Of a DNA stretch of 10,353 nt, positions 6,663 to 10,353 are shown piece by piece. The position numbers and the translations under genes were made by a program. The stretch is taken from the NCBI GenBank assembly GCA_030729445.1, contig JANQXJ010000010.1, forward strand, positions 1 through 10,353. The letters run 5' to 3'. This DNA comes from Limnohabitans sp. (GTDB taxonomy: Bacteria > Pseudomonadota > Gammaproteobacteria > Burkholderiales > Burkholderiaceae_C). The notes under the pieces are model-generated. The model searched no databases. It was not told where the DNA came from and saw only the letters and a program-made list of their open reading frames with translations. Numbering within the stretch: the stretch's first letter is position 1; every line of letters begins with the position of its first letter.

Positions 6663-6716
6663 TGAGGACTTTCAAAATCGCGCTCAAGTGTAATCGTCAC
6701 TCCAGCTGGAATTCAG

Positions 6717-7544
6717 ATGCAGACGAACCCCTTTCAAAAAATAAGCATTCAAGGCATTGGGCTCGAAACCCTGAGCATCGCCGCACCTGCCGGTGCCAAG
6801 GGTCCGACCCTCGTGTTTTTGCACGAAGGCCTGGGCAGCGTGCGCATGTGGCGCGATTGGCCTGCCCTGTTGTGCGCCCAATTGGGCTGTGCGGGACTGG
6901 TGTATTCACGCCAAGGCTACGGCCATTCCGACCCGGTGCCCGATGTGCGCGGACCCTCAGGCCAGACGGATGGCCTGCGGCATGGGCGCTTGTTGCCCGA
7001 CTACATGCACCGCGAAGCTTTGGAGGTTTTGCCTGCCTTGCTACAAACCTTGGGCATTGCGCGGCCCGTGTTGCTGGGCCACTCGGATGGCGGCACCATC
7101 GCCTTGCTGCACGCCAGCCGTTTTCATGTGCGCGGCTGCATCGTCATGGCACCCCACGTCATGGTGGAGCCGGTATCGCTGCAGGCCATCACGCAGGCCC
7201 GCCAGGCCTTTGAGCAGGGGCCATTGCGCCAGCGTCTGGCCCCCTACCATGCCGATGTGGACTGCGCCTTCTGGCAATGGAACGAGGTCTGGCTGAGCCC
7301 GGCTTTTGCCCGGTTTGACATTCGAGGCGAATTGAGCGGTATCCAGGCCCCGCTGCTGGCCATTCAGGGCGTGGATGACCCTTATGGCACGCTGGCCCAG
7401 ATCGAGGACATCGCCAGAGCGGTGCCGCAGACCTCTTTGCTGGCATTGCCTGGCTGCGGGCATTCACCTCACCGCGACCAAGCCGAGGCCGTGTTGGGTG
7501 CGGTGAAGGCCTTCATGGCCCACTTGCCAAGTCATGGGTCCTAA
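6717..7544 (+). CDS. Alpha/beta hydrolase
   Basis: A 275-residue cytoplasmic alpha/beta-hydrolase-fold enzyme with no signal peptide. Visible elements are the oxyanion-hole segment FLHEGLGSVRMW (34-45), the strand-turn motif SRQGYGHS (64-71), the nucleophile elbow GHSDGG (121-126, Ser123), an acid candidate at D220/D221 in GVDDPYG, and the catalytic His249 in GCGHSPH. The HEGLG oxyanion motif is typical of one hydrolase subgroup common in Burkholderiales, but the substrate (ester, lactone, thioester) cannot be read from sequence. ATG 6717 has a weak GGA ribosome site about seven bases upstream. It stands alone on the plus strand, divergent from the envelope-type operon and convergent with rsuA. 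Confidence 0.88.
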   Translation: MQTNPFQKISIQGIGLETLSIAAPAGAKGPTLVFLHEGLGSVRMWRDWPALLCAQLGCAGLVYSRQGYGHSDPVPDVRGPSGQTDGLRHGRLLPDYMHREALEVLPALLQTLGIARPVLLGHSDGGTIALLHASRFHVRGCIVMAPHVMVEPVSLQAITQARQAFEQGPLRQRLAPYHADVDCAFWQWNEVWLSPAFARFDIRGELSGIQAPLLAIQGVDDPYGTLAQIEDIARAVPQTSLLALPGCGHSPHRDQAEAVLGAVKAFMAHLPSHGS

Positions 7545-7557
7545 AGACAACCATTTA

Positions 7558-7569
7558 GAGCCGCGGCTC
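7558..7569. repeat. Perfect 12-bp palindrome between convergent genes
   Basis: GAGCCGCGGCTC lies in the 23-bp gap between the convergent hydrolase and rsuA stop codons and reaches into the rsuA stop. It could help end transcription from both sides or be chance. There is no T-run on either strand, so it is not a standard intrinsic terminator. Confidence 0.35.
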
Positions 7570-8311
7570 AGGGCTTGAGCAGCGCCAAATCCGAGGGCGT
7601 CAAAAAGCGCCATTGCCCGGGGGCCAGATCGCCCAAGACCAAGCCACCGATTTGTGAGCGGTGCAAAGCCTCGACCCGGTTGCCCACGGCGGCCACCATG
7701 CGTTTGACCTGGTGGTATTTGCCCTCGGTCAGGGTGAGTTTCAGGTGCAACTCGCTCACGACCTCGCAGGCGGCGGCCTTGACGGGCTGGGGATCGTCGT
7801 CCAGCACCACACCGGCCAGCAGTTTGTCCACCATGTCGGGGGTGATCGGGTGCTTGGTGGTCACCTCGTAAACTTTGGGCACATGGTGCTTGGGCGAGCT
7901 CATTTTGTGGATGAACTGGCCGTCGTCGGTGAGCAGCAGCAAGCCGGTGGTGTCTTGGTCGAGGCGACCCACGGCTTGAACGCCTTGCACTGCCGCTTTT
8001 TGCGGGCGCTGGCGCAAAGGCGCGGGCAGCAAGGTGTAGATGCTCGGCCAGGTGGAGGGTTTTTGCGAACACTCGGTGCCTGCGGGCTTGTGCAGCAACA
8101 CATAGGCTTTGTCCAGGTAGGGCCAAGCCGTGCCTTGCACGGTGAACTGCAGGTCCTCCAGGTCAAAGAATTCGCCCGCGTCGGTGACAGTTTGGCCTTG
8201 CACTTGGACGTGGCCTTGCTGGACCAGGCCTGCGCACACGCGGCGGGTTCCAAAGCCCTGGCTGAACAAAATGTCTTCCAGGCGCATGGGTTTGAGGGGT
8301 TTGGCTTTCAT
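7568..8311 (-). CDS. rsuA: 16S rRNA pseudouridine(516) synthase
   Basis: RsuA converts U516 of 16S rRNA to pseudouridine during small-subunit assembly. The 247-residue protein has an N-terminal S4 RNA-binding domain (about 10-60, RLEDILFSQGFGTRRVCAG) and a pseudouridine synthase domain with the catalytic motif GRLDQDTTGL (115-124, D118 as nucleophile), SPKHHVPKVYEV (139-150) and the EGKYHQVKRMVAAVGN motif (196-211) followed by LHRSQIGGL (216-224). The spacing and the SPKHH/LHR segments resemble E. coli RsuA more than RluB/E/F, which share the fold. Start ATG 8311 was chosen because an upstream in-frame extension to 8617 is non-family sequence running through the divergent small gene. It converges on the hydrolase gene. 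Confidence 0.9.
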   Translation of the reverse strand: MKAKPLKPMRLEDILFSQGFGTRRVCAGLVQQGHVQVQGQTVTDAGEFFDLEDLQFTVQGTAWPYLDKAYVLLHKPAGTECSQKPSTWPSIYTLLPAPLRQRPQKAAVQGVQAVGRLDQDTTGLLLLTDDGQFIHKMSSPKHHVPKVYEVTTKHPITPDMVDKLLAGVVLDDDPQPVKAAACEVVSELHLKLTLTEGKYHQVKRMVAAVGNRVEALHRSQIGGLVLGDLAPGQWRFLTPSDLALLKP

Positions 8312-8352
8312 GGGGCATGATTGTCGCCTCGAAACAGACCCTTGTCGCTTGC

Positions 8353-8357
8353 AGGAG
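8353..8357 (+). promoter_or_regulatory. Ribosome binding site deciding the start of the 97-aa gene
   Basis: AGGAG, nine bases before ATG 8367, is one of the best Shine-Dalgarno matches in the window and fixes the start of the small gene. It argues against the longer in-frame reading that begins at 8130 inside rsuA. Confidence 0.75.
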
Positions 8358-8366
8358 ACCCGGCCC

Positions 8367-8660
8367 ATGAGTGCTGCCCTTGAAACGCTCGACCGCATGA
8401 ACACCGCCCTGGCCCGCAGCCAAAACGGCCAATTGCCGCAAAGCGAGATGATTCGCCTGTGGCGCTCAGAATCGGCCTCTTTGGCGCTGCCCGCACGCTT
8501 TGATGAAGTGCTGCACCCTTTGCTGGACCGCCTGGAGGCCAGCGTTTTGTTCAGCGAAGAAAGCTGCTCGTTCAGCCAAAAGGATTTGCTCGCCAACCTG
8601 CAAATTTGGGCCGACAAGGCGCGGCTGCGGCTGTCCAGCCAGAGCGGCGCACAGACCTAA
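8367..8660 (+). CDS. Small conserved-looking protein of unknown function (97 aa)
   Basis: I do not recognise a family. The 97-residue product (MSAALETLDRMNTALARS...) has no signal peptide or membrane segment and looks mostly alpha-helical, with Leu/Ala-rich amphipathic stretches at about 3-15, 24-38, 42-63 and 70-88. It has a single Cys (C68) and is about as acidic as basic. The composition and GC-rich third positions match the neighbours, and the AGGAG ribosome site is strong, so it is likely a real gene. It diverges from rsuA across 55 bp, and its TAA stop interlocks with the dusC stop on the opposite strand. Function unknown. Confidence 0.75.
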   Translation: MSAALETLDRMNTALARSQNGQLPQSEMIRLWRSESASLALPARFDEVLHPLLDRLEASVLFSEESCSFSQKDLLANLQIWADKARLRLSSQSGAQT

Positions 8661-9646
8661 ATCGCGTGGGCAAGCTCCGGCGCTGAGGCCGTGTGCTGCG
8701 CCAGCCAGCGCTCGATGTGGCTCGCGTCGTGCACCAGGCGCAACTCGTCAAAAGCCTGCTGCGCCTCGGGGTAAACACGGCGCATGTAGTTGAGCCACTG
8801 CTTGAGACGCCCCGCCCTGTGCCGCGTGGCCACGCGGGCACTCACACCCAGCCAGAACACCTGCATCAACGCCACCAAGCGGGACCAGGCCACCCCCTGA
8901 CCCGGTGTGCGTGTTTGCCCTGTGGCCAACTGGTGCGCAATGGCCAGCGCCAGCCCCGGGTCGGTGACCATGCCGCGCCCGATCATGAGGCGGTCGCAGC
9001 CCGTCACCTCGCGGCAGCGCAGGGCATCACCCACCGTCCAGATTTCGCCATTGGCCACGATGGGCAAACGCACATGTTGGCGCAAGTCGGCAATGCGGTC
9101 CCAATAAGCGGGTGGGCGGTAACCGTGCGCCTTGGTGCGGGCGTGCACCACCAACTCGCTGGCCCCGGCCGCCTCGATGGCCAAGGCGCAGTCCTCGGCG
9201 CGGCTGTCGTCGTTGTAGCCCAGGCGCATCTTGGCCGAAACCGGGATGTGCGCGGGCACTGCCCGGCGGACCGCCGCCACGATTTGTCCGACCAACTCGG
9301 GCTCGTCCAGCAGCACGGCACCGCCGCGGTGCTGGTTCACGGTTTTGGCCGGGCAACCGAAGTTCAGGTCAATGCCGTGCGGCTGCAGCTCGGCCAGCGC
9401 CGCCGCGTTGTCGGCCAGGCACACCGGGTCCGAGCCCAGCAGCTGCACCTTGACCGGCACACCGGCCCGGGTGCGGCTTTGGTTGAGCAACTCGGGGGCC
9501 ACCCGAATGAAGGCGCGGCGCGGCAAGACCGTGTTGGTCACGCGGATGAATTCGGACACACACTCGTGCACACCGCCCACACGCGTGAGCACATCGCGCA
9601 AGGTGTGGTCGAGCAGCCCCTCCATGGGGGCCAGCATGATGTGCAT
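8657..9646 (-). CDS. dusC: tRNA-dihydrouridine(16) synthase
   Basis: An FMN-dependent enzyme that reduces uridine to dihydrouridine in tRNA. The 329-residue length and the opening MLAPMEGLLDHTLRDVL (4-20) match DusC, whose LAPMEG-x-LD start separates it from DusA and DusB. Further evidence: SEFIRV (31-36), PVKVQLLG (64-71), the catalytic NFGCPAKTVNQHRGGA (95-110, C98), AKMRLGY (138-144, K139 near FMN), ELVVHARTK (164-172), ANGEIW (198-203) and MIGRG (221-225), all in family order. The C-terminal helical domain contains RLKQWLNYMRRVYPEA, as in the E. coli protein (RIKQWLSYLRKEY). Start ATG 9646 was chosen over 9709, which would overlap the acetyltransferase gene; Met4 is another possibility. 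It follows that gene by 28 bp, so co-transcription is likely. Confidence 0.93.
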   Translation of the reverse strand: MHIMLAPMEGLLDHTLRDVLTRVGGVHECVSEFIRVTNTVLPRRAFIRVAPELLNQSRTRAGVPVKVQLLGSDPVCLADNAAALAELQPHGIDLNFGCPAKTVNQHRGGAVLLDEPELVGQIVAAVRRAVPAHIPVSAKMRLGYNDDSRAEDCALAIEAAGASELVVHARTKAHGYRPPAYWDRIADLRQHVRLPIVANGEIWTVGDALRCREVTGCDRLMIGRGMVTDPGLALAIAHQLATGQTRTPGQGVAWSRLVALMQVFWLGVSARVATRHRAGRLKQWLNYMRRVYPEAQQAFDELRLVHDASHIERWLAQHTASAPELAHAI

Positions 9647-9674
9647 GGTGGGCCTGAAAAGTGAGGCTGACCGT

Positions 9675-10193
9675 TCAGCCGAGCTTGCGCTTGAGGCGCA
9701 CTTCTTCAACCTTCACGCCGCCCAGAGGCACAGTGCGGGCGGTGTTCATCTCACGCTTGAAGCCCGCCAGGTCATGAAAACGCAAAGTGCGCTCGTGCAG
9801 CAGGGGCAGCCACACGGTGACGTCGGTGCAGTCTTCGTCTTCCAGCCCTTCGCGGGCCGCGTCCCACAGGGCCAGGCCAATGCCTTGACCAATGCGGTCG
9901 GGCGCGGCGTAGATGGCCCAGATTTCGCCCGTGGTGTTTTTGCTCTTGGGGTCACGCGAGCGGTCAAAGCCCACAAAGCCCACGATGTCTTTGCCTTCCA
10001 CCGCCACCATGACCTGCGGCTCGCCGTACTCGATCGCTTCTTTCCAGAAGGACACGCGTTTGGGCATGGGCGTGGCGTCCCAGTGGGCTTCGGGCACTTG
10101 GCCTTCGTAGGCGGCGCGGCAGGCGCTCACATGCAATGCGGCCACGGCAGGCGCATCTTGGAGGGTGGCAAATCGGACTTGGATATCGGACAT
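9675..10193 (-). CDS. GNAT family N-acetyltransferase
   Basis: A 172-residue GCN5-related acetyltransferase, a family that moves an acetyl group from acetyl-CoA to an amine. Evidence is the order IQVRFATLQDAPAVAALH (4-21, first strand and helix), VMVAVEGKDIVGFVGF (61-76), GEIWAIYAAPDRIGQGIGLAL (89-109) containing the acetyl-CoA loop R-I-G-Q-G-I-G (100-106), and the C-terminal AxxFYxxxGF-like segment TLRFHDLAGFKRE (136-148). The substrate cannot be told. ATG 10193 is preferred over a TTG at 10250 because the domain starts at residue 3; no clear ribosome site was seen for either. It lies just upstream of dusC on the same strand. Confidence 0.88.
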   Translation of the reverse strand: MSDIQVRFATLQDAPAVAALHVSACRAAYEGQVPEAHWDATPMPKRVSFWKEAIEYGEPQVMVAVEGKDIVGFVGFDRSRDPKSKNTTGEIWAIYAAPDRIGQGIGLALWDAAREGLEDEDCTDVTVWLPLLHERTLRFHDLAGFKREMNTARTVPLGGVKVEEVRLKRKLG

Positions 10194-10287
10194 GGCTTGA
10201 ACAGATGAGAGGAAAACAACGCACTTGGGCCCCAAGGGCTTACGGCGCAAAACCCGACATTGTCGCCGCTTCGGTTATCTTCAAGGC

Positions 10288-10353
10288 ATGAGGATGTTTC
10301 CAAGCCGTCAGAATTTCACCGCACCCAGGCCACCAGCCCCCCAGGACCAAGCC
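10288..10353 (+). CDS. Possible start of a plus-strand gene, cut by the window edge
   Basis: From ATG 10288 the frame stays open to the window end (22 codons, MRMFPSRQNFTAPRPPAPQD...). AAGG at 10283-10286 is at good distance from a second in-frame ATG at 10294, which may be the true start. The 94-bp gap to the acetyltransferase start would hold divergent promoters. The product is Pro-rich and not recognisable; 22 codons are too few to prove coding. Confidence 0.4.
   Translation, partial: MRMFPSRQNFTAPRPPAPQDQA

Noticed and set aside
8693..10208. Two long plus-strand open frames (8693-9664 and 9231-10208) opposite dusC and the GNAT gene
   Set aside because: Both are antisense shadows of confidently recognised genes and overlap each other.
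10260..10281. Possible sigma-70 promoter (TTGTCG ... TATCTT) before the right-edge gene
   Set aside because: The boxes are only about 10 bp apart, far too close for a functional -35/-10 pair.

Overview
The window looks like a chromosomal core segment of a betaproteobacterium in the order Burkholderiales, most likely family Comamonadaceae (Limnohabitans/Rhodoferax-like). This is inferred from GC-rich coding sequence, protein flavour and gene order; no 16S or other marker gene is present. There are no mobile elements, tRNA or rRNA genes or CRISPR arrays.

Left part (1-1989): an adenylylation-type glutamine synthetase, glnA, on the minus strand. It is followed downstream by a strong intrinsic terminator hairpin and the N-terminal part of a secreted DUF4124-like protein that runs off the left edge. 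Upstream of glnA is a textbook nitrogen-control region: a sigma-54 -24/-12 promoter about 50 bp before the start codon, and two NtrC-like dyads 21 bp apart, about 160-180 bp upstream of the inferred transcription start. A 22-nt piece of the glnA terminator is duplicated 33 bp further on, at the start of the DUF4124-like gene, and makes that gene's start and frame ambiguous.

Middle part (1990-6662): five closely packed minus-strand genes. In transcription order they are a secreted YncE-type beta-propeller protein, a secreted NodB-type polysaccharide deacetylase, a membrane sterol-desaturase/fatty-acid-hydroxylase family protein, an EI24/CysZ-like membrane protein, and a CinA/MoaB-fold molybdopterin-binding-type protein. 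Spacing (17-bp overlap, then 6-, 28- and 39-bp gaps) suggests one operon. The first four point to the cell envelope, but no pathway can be named from sequence alone.

Right part (6663-10353): an alpha/beta hydrolase on the plus strand, diverging from the operon; the 16S rRNA pseudouridine synthase rsuA (minus); a small unknown 97-aa protein (plus) diverging from rsuA; the tRNA-dihydrouridine synthase dusC (minus), whose stop codon interlocks with that of the small protein; a GNAT acetyltransferase (minus); and a possible plus-strand gene start at the right edge.

This is mostly ordinary housekeeping DNA. I found no convincing undescribed defence, mobile or RNA system. The points most worth a second look are the duplicated glnA terminator at the DUF4124-like gene start, the clear NtrC/sigma-54 control region, and the uncharacterised envelope-type operon.
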